64,000 nt of DNA, from positions 62,001 to 126,000 of the forward strand of contig NZ_JABXWI010000004.1 in assembly GCF_014930365.1 (NCBI RefSeq), in the 5' to 3' direction. This DNA comes from Streptomyces caniscabiei. GTDB lineage: Bacteria; Actinomycetota; Actinomycetes; Streptomycetales; Streptomycetaceae. Of the stretch, positions 32,610-41,152 are shown in pieces (position 1 is the first letter of the stretch; every line of letters starts with the position of its first letter). The notes below the pieces were generated by a model. That model did not search any database, had not been told where the DNA came from, and saw only the letters and a program-made list of their open reading frames with translations. The translations under genes were made by a program, and so were the position numbers.

Positions 32610-33742
32610 CATCCACCCCGACCCGGCCGGCGGCGCTCAGGCCGCCCGCGCCGCACCGGCACCCGGGGCTCGTCCCGGCCGCACCGGTCCGGCGGGCGGT
32701 GGCCGCCCTGTCGTTCCGGAACATCGGCGCCGTGTACGTGTGGCTGGTCATCGCCGTGCTCTTCTCCGTCTGGGCACCGGAGACGTTCCCGACCGTCACC
32801 ACGGTCAAGCAGGTACTCAACGGCAACGCCGTGGCGGGGCTGGTGGCCCTCAGCGTCGTTCCGCCGCTGGCCGCCCGGGTCTTCGACCTCTCGGTCGCCT
32901 ACACCATGTCGCTCACCAGCGTGCTGACCGCCTACTTCCTGGTCACCGCCGGACTCGGCCCCTCCGCCGCGATCGCCCTGGCGATGACCGCCGCGCTGCT
33001 GATCGGGGTCGTCAACGGCGTCGTGGTCGTGGTGCTGCGCGTCGACTCGTTCATCGCCACCCTGGCGACCGGCGCGCTGATCCAGTCGCTGATCACCATG
33101 GTCACCAACGACAGCTCCATCACCGGCGTACAACTGCTGGCCGAGCCGTTCGCGAGCATCGCCCAGCTGGACGCGGGCGGCATCACGCTGCCGGTGCTGT
33201 ACCTGCTGCTCGCCGCCGTGGCCATCTGGTTCCTGCTGGAACACACCGCCACCGGGCGACGGTTGTACGCGACCGGCTTCAACGCCGACGCGGCACGGCT
33301 GCAGGGGGTGCGCACCGACCGGCTGCGGTTCCTGACCCTGGTGACCTCCGCACTGCTCTCCGGCGCTGCCGGGGTCGTCTTCGCGTCGGCGGTCGGATCG
33401 GGATCGCCGACCGCGGGCACCCCGTATCTGCTGTCGGCCTACGCGGCGGCCTTCGTCGGGGCGACGCAGCTGCGCGCCGGACGCTTCAACGCCTGGGGCA
33501 CGGTGCTCGCCGTCCTGTTGCTCGGCACCGGCGTCACCGGACTCGGACTCGCCACCAGCGCCCCGTGGGCCGCGAGCCTGTTCACCGGCTCGGTCCTCAT
33601 CGTCGCGCTGGTCCTGACGGGTGGCCGGATCACCCTGCCGGCCGTCCTGCGGCGCCGAACGGGAAACCCCTCGGGTGTCACCCCTGCCCCTCCCACGGAG
33701 GGCGCCGCCGCGCCTGCCCCCAGCAAGGAGATCGAGGAATGA
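32606..33742 (+). CDS. sugar-type ABC transporter permease (RbsC-like)
   Basis: The 378-residue protein has about nine to ten hydrophobic helices. Conserved CUT2 permease pieces are GLVALSVVPPLAARVFDLSV, IGVVNGVVVVVLRVDSFIAT and GRRLYATGFNADAARLQGVR, the last being the cytoplasmic coupling segment that contacts the ATPase. The soluble C-terminus is Pro/Ala-rich. It follows the ATPase gene through a triplicated start module and overlaps the alcohol dehydrogenase gene by ATGATG/TGA, so the operon continues through that gene. Confidence 0.92.
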   Translation: MTSTPTRPAALRPPAPHRHPGLVPAAPVRRAVAALSFRNIGAVYVWLVIAVLFSVWAPETFPTVTTVKQVLNGNAVAGLVALSVVPPLAARVFDLSVAYTMSLTSVLTAYFLVTAGLGPSAAIALAMTAALLIGVVNGVVVVVLRVDSFIATLATGALIQSLITMVTNDSSITGVQLLAEPFASIAQLDAGGITLPVLYLLLAAVAIWFLLEHTATGRRLYATGFNADAARLQGVRTDRLRFLTLVTSALLSGAAGVVFASAVGSGSPTAGTPYLLSAYAAAFVGATQLRAGRFNAWGTVLAVLLLGTGVTGLGLATSAPWAASLFTGSVLIVALVLTGGRITLPAVLRRRTGNPSGVTPAPPTEGAAAPAPSKEIEE

Positions 33743-34785
33743 TGAAGGCTGTGCAGTACCGGAAGGTAGGACAGGCGCCCGAGGTCGTCGAGGTCCCCGT
33801 GCCCGAACCCGGTCCCGGTCAGGTGCTGTTGAAGGTGGCGGCGGCGGGGCTGTGCCACTCCGACCTCGCGGTCATGGGCTGGCCCGAGAAGCAGTTCCCG
33901 TACGCGCTGCCGATGACGCTCGGCCACGAGGGGGCCGGCACCGTCGCGGCGCTGGGCAGCGGGGTCGAGGGGCTGACGGAGGGTGACCCGGTGGCGGTGT
34001 ACGGGCCGTGGGGCTGCGGTCGCTGCCGCAAGTGCGGGCAGGGCAAGGAGAACTGCTGTCCGCACGCCGCCGGACTCGGCATCATGCCGCCCGGGCTCGG
34101 CCGGCCCGGCGCCCTGGCCGAGTACATGCTCGTTGACTCGCCCCGCCATCTGGTGCCGCTGAACGGGCTCGACCCGGTGCAGGCGGCACCGCTCACCGAC
34201 GCCGGGCTGACGCCGTATCACGCGATCGCAAGGTCGCTGCCCAAGCTGGTACCGGGCAGTACGTCGGTCGTGATCGGCGTCGGTGGGCTCGGCCATCTGG
34301 CCGTGCAGCTGCTGCGCGCGCTGACGCCCGCCAGGGTGGTCGCCCTCGACGTGAGCAAGGAGAAGCTGGAACTGGCCACGACCGTCGGCGCGCACGAGGC
34401 GCTGCTCTCCGACGACGCGGCGGCCGGCCGGATCCGGGAGCTCACCGGCGGGGTGGGAGCGGAGGTGGTGCTGGACTTCGTGGGAGCGGAAGCCACGCTG
34501 GCCGTCGCCGCCGCGTCGGTGGCGGTGGAGGGCGATGTGACCACCGTCGGCCTCGGCGGGGGCACGCTGGCGGTCGGCTTCGGCGGAGGTCTGCCGTTCG
34601 AGGTGTCCGCGACGTTCCCCTACTGGGGCAGCCTCGTGGAGCTGATGGAGGTCGTCGAGCTGGCACGGCAGGGGCTCGTCTCCTCCCACGTGGAGACCTT
34701 CTCCCTGGAGGAGACACCGGTGGCGTACGAGCGCCTGCACGCGGGCGAGATCAACGGCCGCGCGGTGGTACTGCCGCACGGCTGA
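33739..34785 (+). CDS. zinc-dependent alcohol dehydrogenase
   Basis: ATG 33739 overlaps the permease stop and follows AAGGAG; 348 residues. Catalytic zinc ligands: Cys in AAAGLCHSDLAV and His/Glu in TLGHEGAGTV. The structural zinc site is CGRCRKCGQGKENCC, all four Cys present. The NAD-binding loop is SVVIGVGGLGHLAVQLLRAL. It resembles Streptomyces/Rhodococcus secondary-alcohol dehydrogenases (NAD-dependent). As the last gene of the importer operon it probably oxidises the imported substrate or an early alcohol. A terminator follows. Confidence 0.92.
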   Translation: MMKAVQYRKVGQAPEVVEVPVPEPGPGQVLLKVAAAGLCHSDLAVMGWPEKQFPYALPMTLGHEGAGTVAALGSGVEGLTEGDPVAVYGPWGCGRCRKCGQGKENCCPHAAGLGIMPPGLGRPGALAEYMLVDSPRHLVPLNGLDPVQAAPLTDAGLTPYHAIARSLPKLVPGSTSVVIGVGGLGHLAVQLLRALTPARVVALDVSKEKLELATTVGAHEALLSDDAAAGRIRELTGGVGAEVVLDFVGAEATLAVAAASVAVEGDVTTVGLGGGTLAVGFGGGLPFEVSATFPYWGSLVELMEVVELARQGLVSSHVETFSLEETPVAYERLHAGEINGRAVVLPHG

Positions 34786-34824
34786 GCGGGGGTGGCCCGG
34801 TCCTGGGGCAAGCAGCCGGCAGGT

Positions 34825-34853
34825 GCCGACCGCCGCGGGGCGCGGCGGTCGGC
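34825..34853. terminator. 13-bp GC-rich hairpin between convergent genes
   Basis: GCCGACCGCCGCG (34825-34837) and its exact inverse (34841-34853) enclose a GGG loop. It lies 40 bp after the alcohol dehydrogenase stop and before the stop of the convergent esterase gene. Confidence 0.82.
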
Positions 34854-34917
34854 CGGATGTCCGGGGACGCGTTTTCGTGCGGATGCCGTGGCTCTGGCGT
34901 CGGGTTCGGCCTGCTGG

Positions 34918-36036
34918 TCAGCGTTCGAGGAGGGCGATTCGGACGGCTCGTTCGACGTGGGCGGCGGTGTTGGCGTGGCCTTCGGCGTTGGGGTGGACCA
35001 AGGTGACGCGCTTGTGGATGAGGCCGCAGTTCAGCAGGGTGCCGGGAAGCTTGGCGGGCCAGTAGTCCTCGGCGTCGCCGCAGATTCCCTCGACCCACTT
35101 GGTGCCGGCGGGCTCACAGGCGTCGTGGCCCACGCTGGAGGAGTAGACGTCGACGTAGCGGTCGCCGAAGAATGACGTGACCCGCTGGATCGTGCTGTTC
35201 AGCGGCTTGAGGACGTCGTCACGGAGCCAGTCGATGTCGGCGTGCTTGATCGAGCCCAGTTCGGTGAGGGCGAGGCGGTTGCAGGCCGTGCCCTCCTCGG
35301 GCAGGACGGCCGGATAGCCGACGGTGATCACCTTGGCGTTGGGTGCGGCCTCGTGCACCTTGGCCAGCATTTCGATGTACTCGTCCTGGACCCTGGCGAG
35401 CTTGTCCTTGATGCTCTCCTCTCCCTCGGGAGGACTGGCGTAGTACTCGCGACAGGACTCGCCGGGCGTCGCGCCCAGTTCGAGGCACTTGAGGAGCATG
35501 CCGCCGAAGGGCAGGCTGTTGCCGCCGACGCCGATGGTGACGACGTCGGTCGAGTCGTTGAGCTTCGCTCGCTGGATCTGCGGGTCCACTGCGGGCCATC
35601 CTCCGGCGGGGGGCTGGACCGGGCTGATCGGCGTCTGCTTGGTGTTGGCGATGTCGGCGATGGTGGCGTTGCCGCAGCTGACGTCGGTCAGGTGGACGTA
35701 CTTGCCTGGCGGGAACTCGTCGAGCTCCCGCTCGACGACGCCGGGGTAGGCGTCGGCGGTGCGGTCACAGCCGTCCCGCGACGCATCGCCGAGCGGGGGC
35801 TGCGGGGCTCCGACGAACCCGCCGGCGGTGTACGAGTCACCCATCGCGGCCCACTGGTACTGATCAGCCGCACCGGCGGAGCCCGAGGGCACAAGCGCGG
35901 ACACCGCCAGCGTGAACCCCAAGGCCAGTGCTCTCGTTCGCAGGCGGGAGGCAGGGGGCCGCGTGGCACCCCCGGCACGGGCAGGCCGCATCGCTGAGGC
36001 GAGGCCCGCCCATCGGCCCACAGGCGTCGAACGCAT
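34918..36036 (-). CDS. secreted SGNH/GDSL-type esterase
   Basis: The 372-residue protein begins at ATG 36036, eight bases after GGAG. A basic N-region and hydrophobic core ending SALVPSGSAGAADQ form a signal peptide. The SGNH blocks are AAMGDSYTAGG (nucleophile Ser), SCGNATIADI (Gly), TIGVGGNSLPFGG (Asn) and LVHPNAEGHAN near the end (catalytic His). Even numbers of Cys suggest disulfides. It should act outside the cell as an esterase/lipase of the Streptomyces lipase type. Next to an importer operon it may free the transported compound from an ester. A perfect 18-bp palindrome lies 22 bp upstream of the start and probably controls it. Confidence 0.9.
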   Translation of the reverse strand: MRSTPVGRWAGLASAMRPARAGGATRPPASRLRTRALALGFTLAVSALVPSGSAGAADQYQWAAMGDSYTAGGFVGAPQPPLGDASRDGCDRTADAYPGVVERELDEFPPGKYVHLTDVSCGNATIADIANTKQTPISPVQPPAGGWPAVDPQIQRAKLNDSTDVVTIGVGGNSLPFGGMLLKCLELGATPGESCREYYASPPEGEESIKDKLARVQDEYIEMLAKVHEAAPNAKVITVGYPAVLPEEGTACNRLALTELGSIKHADIDWLRDDVLKPLNSTIQRVTSFFGDRYVDVYSSSVGHDACEPAGTKWVEGICGDAEDYWPAKLPGTLLNCGLIHKRVTLVHPNAEGHANTAAHVERAVRIALLER

Positions 36037-36057
36037 CCACAGTCTCCATTCACTCAA

Positions 36058-36075
36058 CGTAGTCACGTGACTACG
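36058..36075. promoter_or_regulatory. perfect 18-bp palindrome before the esterase gene
   Basis: CGTAGTCACGTGACTACG is an exact palindrome located 22 bp upstream of the esterase ATG on the minus strand, so it covers or follows the likely promoter. It fits an operator for a homodimeric repressor such as a MarR- or TetR-type protein. The remaining gap to 36415 shows no gene, repeat or hairpin that I can support. Confidence 0.7.
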
Positions 36076-36415
36076 GAGCGAAGATATGCGAGAGCACGTG
36101 CACGCCGGACGGGTGCGCCGGGTAAACCACCCGAGCGTATTGTGCTGAGGTTCTGGGGCCACGGTGAGTGCGCCGGGTGGCCGCCCCTCGGCAGCCAAGA
36201 CCCGCGCCACAAGACAGCCATGGGTGCCGCGCCCGGTCTGCGGGGCCGGTGGCCGACGTCCTGGCAGGTGCGCGCTTCGTTGACGCTTCGCGTGCCCCCC
36301 CCGGCGGCCCGGGTCGCCCCCAGCGACGGCCCAGGCGCCCGCGGCGGGCTGGGGACTGTCGTGCCGGTCGGGGGACGGGGCGTCTCCCCCGACTGCTCCC
36401 TCGTCGTCGCGCCGC

Positions 36416-37201
36416 TCAGCCGCCCACGGGGCCTTCCTCCCCCACCACCCGCTCCACGCAGCGCCGCAGCACGGTCACGAACTCCGCGGTCTCCCACGGC
36501 CCCCGGTCCACCCGCCCGGTGTCCGCCACGCCGAGGTCCTGCATGTCGTGGCGGCCCCGGCAGTGGCCGAGGGTGAAGTAGCAGACCTCGCCGAGACCGT
36601 GCCGCTTGAGATACAGCACCGGGCGAGGCGCGTCGTCCTGGGCCGCCGTGTCGCCCTCGGCGAAACCCCGGCACGGCCCCGTGAACTCGGCGTGCAGCAG
36701 CACCTCCAGCTCCCCGTGCAGCTCGCACACGTACAACTCGTCGCTGACCGTGAACGGTTCGATGCCGGCGACCAGCGGATGGCCGGACCGTGTCACCCGC
36801 ACCTCGTAGGGCTCGATCGGCGGATGGGCGAGGAACTGGCTGCCGAGCACGGCCGCCAGGGCGCCGAGGAGCCGGGGGGTGGTGAAGACCCGGGGGCCGC
36901 CGGGAGCGGGCGGGTCGATCACCGCGTTGGTGCCGTGCAGGGCGAGCCAGCGCCCGCCCCGTTCGACGAACCGCCCCAGCGCCTCCCGCTCGGCCGGGCG
37001 GGGCCGGACGTCACAGGTGTAGGTCACCAGCAGATCGGCCGCCTCCAACGCGGCGGCACAGTCGTAGTCCTGGAAGACCGTCGTACGGACCCGCGGATGC
37101 TCACCGAGCAGTTCCAGCAGCCGCAGCCGCGCGTAGTCGACGTCGTGCCATCTCCCGCCGCACACCAGTACGGCGTCCAGCCGGCCGGCCGGGCCCGCCA
37201 C
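36416..37201 (-). CDS. ThuA-like domain protein
   Basis: The 261-residue protein begins at GTG 37201, three bases after the SDR stop. It has the ThuA (trehalose-utilisation, class I glutamine amidotransferase-like) fold: DAVLVCGGRWHDVDYARL, DLLVTYTCDVRPRPAE, RFVERGGRWLALHGTNAV, then PYEVRVTRSGHPLVAGIEPF and a metal- or substrate-binding GHCRGRHDMQDLG near the end. ThuA domains occur in sugar metabolism and in glycosidase-linked operons, but their reaction is poorly known. Here it shares an operon with an SDR and an acyl-CoA dehydrogenase, an unusual company. Confidence 0.82.
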   Translation of the reverse strand: MAGPAGRLDAVLVCGGRWHDVDYARLRLLELLGEHPRVRTTVFQDYDCAAALEAADLLVTYTCDVRPRPAEREALGRFVERGGRWLALHGTNAVIDPPAPGGPRVFTTPRLLGALAAVLGSQFLAHPPIEPYEVRVTRSGHPLVAGIEPFTVSDELYVCELHGELEVLLHAEFTGPCRGFAEGDTAAQDDAPRPVLYLKRHGLGEVCYFTLGHCRGRHDMQDLGVADTGRVDRGPWETAEFVTVLRRCVERVVGEEGPVGG

Positions 37202-37204
37202 GGC

Positions 37205-37969
37205 TCAGTACTGGACGCGGGTCAGCAACCCGCCGTCCACCACGAGGTTGACGCCGACGCAGAAGGAGCCGGTCCGCCCGAGCAGGAACGCCACGGCCGC
37301 GGCCACGTCCTCCGCCGTGCCGTAGCGGCCGATGGGCAGCTTGGCGAGGACCTCCTCGTACACCTCCGGCCGGCTGGTGCGGATGGTCTCCCAGGCGCCG
37401 CCGGGGAAGTCGATCGGGCCGGGTGAGACGGTGTTGACGCGGATGCCCTTCGGCGCGAGGGCGTGCGCGAGGGCCGAGGCGTGCTGGACGACGGCGGCCT
37501 TCAGCGCGGAGTAGGAGTTGGCGCCGGCGGGCCGGGCGGTGTCGGAGGCGTTGGTGGTGCCGATGACGACCACCGCGGCCCGCTCCGAGGCCTCCAGGTG
37601 GGGCAGGGCCGCCTCGACCAGCCCCGCGAACGGGATCAGGTCACCGCGCAGGCTCGCCTCCCACGAGTCGGGGCCCTTGACGTTGCCCGCCGACACGTTG
37701 GACACCAACAGGTCCAGGCCGCCGAGTTCACCGGCCGCCCGCTCGACGAAGCCCGCGAGCGCGGTCGGGTCGGTGACGTCGACCGGCTCGGCGAACACCG
37801 TCGCTCCCTCGCCGCGCAGTTCGGCCGCGGCCTTGGCGAGCGCTTCCTCGCCCCGGGCGCACAGCGCCAGCGCGCAGCCCTCGGCCGCCAGGGTGCCGGC
37901 GATCGCCCGGCCGATGCCCCGGCTCGCGCCGGTCACCAGCGCCTTCGCGCCTGTCAGTCCCAGATCCAT
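37205..37969 (-). CDS. short-chain dehydrogenase/reductase
   Basis: The 254-residue SDR starts at ATG 37969, ten bases after AAAGGAG. Features: VTGASRGIGRAIAGTL at residue 13, SNVSAGN in place of NNAG near 90, the catalytic serine region VVVIGTTNAS, and Tyr-x-x-x-Lys in NSYSALKAAVVQHA. The serine position is Thr-Thr-Asn rather than the usual Ser, although a Ser follows. It ends GVNLVVDGGLLTRVQY. Classical SDRs with these variations include 3-oxoacyl reductase-like and Sal-type dehydrogenases. It would oxidise a hydroxyl in the pathway. Confidence 0.88.
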   Translation of the reverse strand: MDLGLTGAKALVTGASRGIGRAIAGTLAAEGCALALCARGEEALAKAAAELRGEGATVFAEPVDVTDPTALAGFVERAAGELGGLDLLVSNVSAGNVKGPDSWEASLRGDLIPFAGLVEAALPHLEASERAAVVVIGTTNASDTARPAGANSYSALKAAVVQHASALAHALAPKGIRVNTVSPGPIDFPGGAWETIRTSRPEVYEEVLAKLPIGRYGTAEDVAAAVAFLLGRTGSFCVGVNLVVDGGLLTRVQY

Positions 37970-38000
37970 CGATGTCACTCCTTTGTGCTTGCCGAACGTG

Positions 38001-38040
38001 TGCTTGCCGGACGGGCCGAATGCTTGCCGGACGGGCCGAA
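38001..38040. repeat. 20-bp perfect tandem duplication
   Basis: TGCTTGCCGGACGGGCCGAA occurs twice head to tail (38001-38020, 38021-38040) with a shorter degenerate copy just before (from about 37985). It lies in the short gap between the acyl-CoA dehydrogenase stop and the SDR start and pushes the two genes apart. Confidence 0.9.
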
Positions 38041-38053
38041 GGCCCAAGGGGGC

Positions 38054-39292
38054 TCAGCTGCCGGGGAGTTGCGAGAACGGCACCCGGTCCACGCGTGGTT
38101 CCGGCGGAAGCCTCAGTACGCGTTCGCCGATGAGGTTGCGCTGGATCTGGTCGGTGCCTCCGGCGAGCCGGTAGCCCGGGGCGCCGAGCAGGTGCTCGGT
38201 CCAGGCGAACGTGCCCGGCTCCTCGGTGTCGGCGCTGATCCGGGCGCCCATCAGTTCCGCGGCGACCTGCCCGGTGCGGGTGAGCAGGTCGGAGGCCATC
38301 AGCTTGGTCAGCGACGCCTCGGGGCCGGGCCGGCCGCCGGAGGCGCTCGCGCGGGCGACACGGTCCACCGTGGCGGCGCGCAGTTCGGTACGGACGTACA
38401 GGTCGGCGAGGTGCTGACGGACCAGCGGGTCGTCGGTGCGGCCGAGCGAGCGGGCGAGGGCGAGAACGTCGGTGAAGGTGCCGCCCTTGCGCCGGTTGCC
38501 GCTGCCGGAGGCGGTCCGTTCGAAGCCGAGGGTGGCGGTGGCGACCTCCCAGCCCTGGCCCGGGCGCCCGATGCGGAGCCGGTCGGGGACGCGGACCCCG
38601 CTGAGGAAGACCTCGTTGAAGGAGGCGCCGCCGCTCATCTGCCGGATGGGGCGCACCTCCACGCCGGGGGCGTCCATCGGGACCAGGAAGGCGGTGATGC
38701 CCGCCTGTTTGACGACCTCGGGATCGGTGCGGGCGAGGAGCAGACCGTACTCGGCGAACTGCGCTCCCGAGGTCCACACCTTCTGTCCGTCGATCACCCA
38801 CTCCTCGCCTTCCCGCCGGGCCCGGGTGCGCAGCCCGGCCAGGTCGGAGCCGGCGCCGGGCTCGCTGAAGAGCTGGCAGGCGAGCAGGTCCGTACGCAGG
38901 AACGCGCGTGCGTGCTCCTGGCGTTGCTCGGGTGTGCCGAACAGGGACACCGCCATCGCGACCAGGCGCACCGTGACGCTGATCAGTTCGGTGGACGGCG
39001 GGACGTCGAAGGCCGACTCCTCCTCGGCGAAAGCCGCCGCGTGGGCGGCGGTCAGGCCGGCGCCGCCCCTGTCACGGGGAAGGGTCAGGGCCTGGTACCC
39101 GGAGTCGAAGCGGGCGCGCTGGTAGGCGCGGCAACGCTCCAGCAGCAGGCGCTCCTCGTCCTCGGGAAGGTTGTGGAACACCGCGAGGCCGGCGGCCTCG
39201 CCGGTGGTCCGAGTCGGTCGCGCCGGTTCGAGGATGGTGGTCAGCCACTGTCGGACCGCGGTGCGCCATGTGTCCGGATCGGGCTGGGACAT
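38054..39292 (-). CDS. acyl-CoA dehydrogenase (third of the cluster)
   Basis: ATG 39292 is preceded by AAGGAGGAG; 412 residues. It is a full-length acyl-CoA dehydrogenase of the actinobacterial FadE17/26-like kind: LLACQLFSEPGAGSDLAGL, EEWVIDGQKVWTSGAQFAEY (flavin), IRQMSGGASFNEVFLSGVRV and the ending YRLAGGTDQIQRNLIGERVL. The TDQIQ end replaces the usual SEIQ, which is common in this subgroup. It heads the operon ACAD, SDR, ThuA-like and is divergent from the CoA ligase gene. Substrate is a larger or branched acyl-CoA by analogy with the group. Confidence 0.9.
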   Translation of the reverse strand: MSQPDPDTWRTAVRQWLTTILEPARPTRTTGEAAGLAVFHNLPEDEERLLLERCRAYQRARFDSGYQALTLPRDRGGAGLTAAHAAAFAEEESAFDVPPSTELISVTVRLVAMAVSLFGTPEQRQEHARAFLRTDLLACQLFSEPGAGSDLAGLRTRARREGEEWVIDGQKVWTSGAQFAEYGLLLARTDPEVVKQAGITAFLVPMDAPGVEVRPIRQMSGGASFNEVFLSGVRVPDRLRIGRPGQGWEVATATLGFERTASGSGNRRKGGTFTDVLALARSLGRTDDPLVRQHLADLYVRTELRAATVDRVARASASGGRPGPEASLTKLMASDLLTRTGQVAAELMGARISADTEEPGTFAWTEHLLGAPGYRLAGGTDQIQRNLIGERVLRLPPEPRVDRVPFSQLPGS

Positions 39293-39489
39293 GGCTCCTC
39301 CTTGAGACGGCACTTACCAGACGGAAGTTGCAGTAATGGTGATCGGAAGAAATCCGAACCATCTGCTTGAGCATGTATGAACGCGTCGGCTTGCATCAGA
39401 GTGTTCCGCACTTTCTTGATAAACGCTACAGTCTCGACATCGCCTCTCCCCTGAACGTGGGAGAGGACCGAGGAGTCGCCGGAGGAGCC

Positions 39490-41028
39490 ATGTCGCTGCT
39501 GCCATTCGACCGTCGCGCCCGGGAGACACCGGACGAACCCGCCTTGGTGGACGACTGGGAAGTGCTGTCCTGGTCCGGTCTCGCCGACCAGGTGGAGCGG
39601 GCCGCGGCGCGGCTGCTGGAGATCGCCCCCGGCCCTCATGACCGGGTCGTCGTCCTGGGCGACAACGCCGTCCCGACGGTCGTGGCCCATCTCGCAGGAC
39701 TGCGCGCCGGGGTGGGGACCGTGGCCACGTCCCGGCAACTGACGCCGGGTGAGCTGGTGGACCAGATCATCGACGCGGGGGCGACCGGCATCATCGCCGG
39801 CCCCGCCGGGGCGGGTGCCGCCCTGGACGCGGCGAGGGAGCTGGGCCTGCCTCTGGTGCTGCACGGAACCACGGCGATCGGGCACGCCTTCGACTGGGAC
39901 CTGTGGCTGGCGGCCACGCCCGCCGGACGGGCCCTTCCGAAGGGCCGGCCCGCCCGACCGCCCCTCGTCTACACCTCGGGCACCACCGGCCGGGCGCGCG
40001 GCACCGAGGTGCGCTGGGTGAGCGGCCCCATCTCCGACAGCGCCGCGTATCTGGCCGCGATCGCCGTCCGGCCCGGATTCCCGCCCGGGCCGCACCTGGT
40101 GTGCGGCCCGCTCCAGCACAACGCGGCGCTGACGTCGCTGCGGCACCTCGCGGCCGGCGGGCAGGTGGTCGTCCTCGGCAGATACGACCCGGCGATCTTC
40201 CTGAGCCGTGTCGCGAAGTGGCGGGTCACCTCCACCGTCATGGTTCCCACCCACTTCCAACGGCTGCTCGCCCTGCCGGACGAGGTACGCGCCCGGTACG
40301 ACGTCTCCAGCCTCACGCAGGTCTCCCACACCGGCTCCGCGTGTCCGCCGGACGTCAAGCGGGCCATGATCGAGTGGTTCGGGCCGGTGCTGACGGAGTC
40401 GTACGGCGCCAGCGAGGCTGGCACCGTGGCCCGCATCAGCAGCACCGAGTGGCTGGAGCACCCCGGTTCGGTGGGGCGCGCACAGCCCCCGTTCGAGGTG
40501 CTGGTCACCGGTGACGACGGCCGGCCGCTGCCACCCGGCGAGCGTGGGCTCCTCGCGTTCCGCGCACCCGAGGACCGGGGCGTGCGCTACCACGCGGACC
40601 CGGAGAAGACGAAGTCCGCCTACCTCTCCCCCGGCGTCTTCACCCTCGGCGACATCGGCTACGTCGACACGAACGGCTACATCTTCATCACCGACCGGGC
40701 CGCCGACGTCGTGGTCTCCGGCGGCGTCAACCTGTACCCGGCGGAGAGCGAGGAGGTGCTGCGGCAGCACCCGGCGGTCGCCGAGGTGGCGGTCATCGGG
40801 GTGCCCGACCCGGACTTCGGAGAGTCGTTGCGGGCGCTGGTCGTGGCGGGCGCCGACGAGCCGCCGGCCGAGGACCTGGACCGGTTCTGCCGCGCACGAC
40901 TGGCCGCCTACAAGTGCCCGAAAGCGTACGAGTTCGTTCCGGAGCTGCCGCGCAACGCGATGGGCAAGCTCGACAAGCGGGCGATGCGCCGCCCCTATTG
41001 GCACTCCGAGCGGACCATCGCGGGCTGA
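39490..41028 (+). CDS. AMP-forming acyl-CoA ligase
   Basis: ATG 39490 directly follows GGAGGAG; 512 residues. An ANL-superfamily enzyme: phosphate loop VYTSGTTGRARGTE near residue 158, LTESYGASEAGTVAR (substrate/AMP), TLGDIGYVDTNGYIFITDRA with the Asp and Arg of the hinge, VVVSGGVNLYPAESEEV and the C-terminal catalytic Lys in RNAMGKLDKRAM. It links a carboxylic acid to CoA through an acyl-adenylate and so supplies the beta-oxidation genes. The family includes fatty-acid, benzoate and steroid-acid ligases; the substrate is not readable. First gene of an operon with the phosphatase, thiolase and reductase. Confidence 0.92.
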   Translation: MSLLPFDRRARETPDEPALVDDWEVLSWSGLADQVERAAARLLEIAPGPHDRVVVLGDNAVPTVVAHLAGLRAGVGTVATSRQLTPGELVDQIIDAGATGIIAGPAGAGAALDAARELGLPLVLHGTTAIGHAFDWDLWLAATPAGRALPKGRPARPPLVYTSGTTGRARGTEVRWVSGPISDSAAYLAAIAVRPGFPPGPHLVCGPLQHNAALTSLRHLAAGGQVVVLGRYDPAIFLSRVAKWRVTSTVMVPTHFQRLLALPDEVRARYDVSSLTQVSHTGSACPPDVKRAMIEWFGPVLTESYGASEAGTVARISSTEWLEHPGSVGRAQPPFEVLVTGDDGRPLPPGERGLLAFRAPEDRGVRYHADPEKTKSAYLSPGVFTLGDIGYVDTNGYIFITDRAADVVVSGGVNLYPAESEEVLRQHPAVAEVAVIGVPDPDFGESLRALVVAGADEPPAEDLDRFCRARLAAYKCPKAYEFVPELPRNAMGKLDKRAMRRPYWHSERTIAG

Positions 41029-41152
41029 GCGGGGGGCCCGACGACGACCGTTCGACCGTCACGATCTCCGTCCCGCCGATCCGTCCCATGCCTCCGTCCC
41101 ACCGCCCCACCGTCCCACCGCCCCCGCCGACCTGTCACCCGAAGGACCATCC

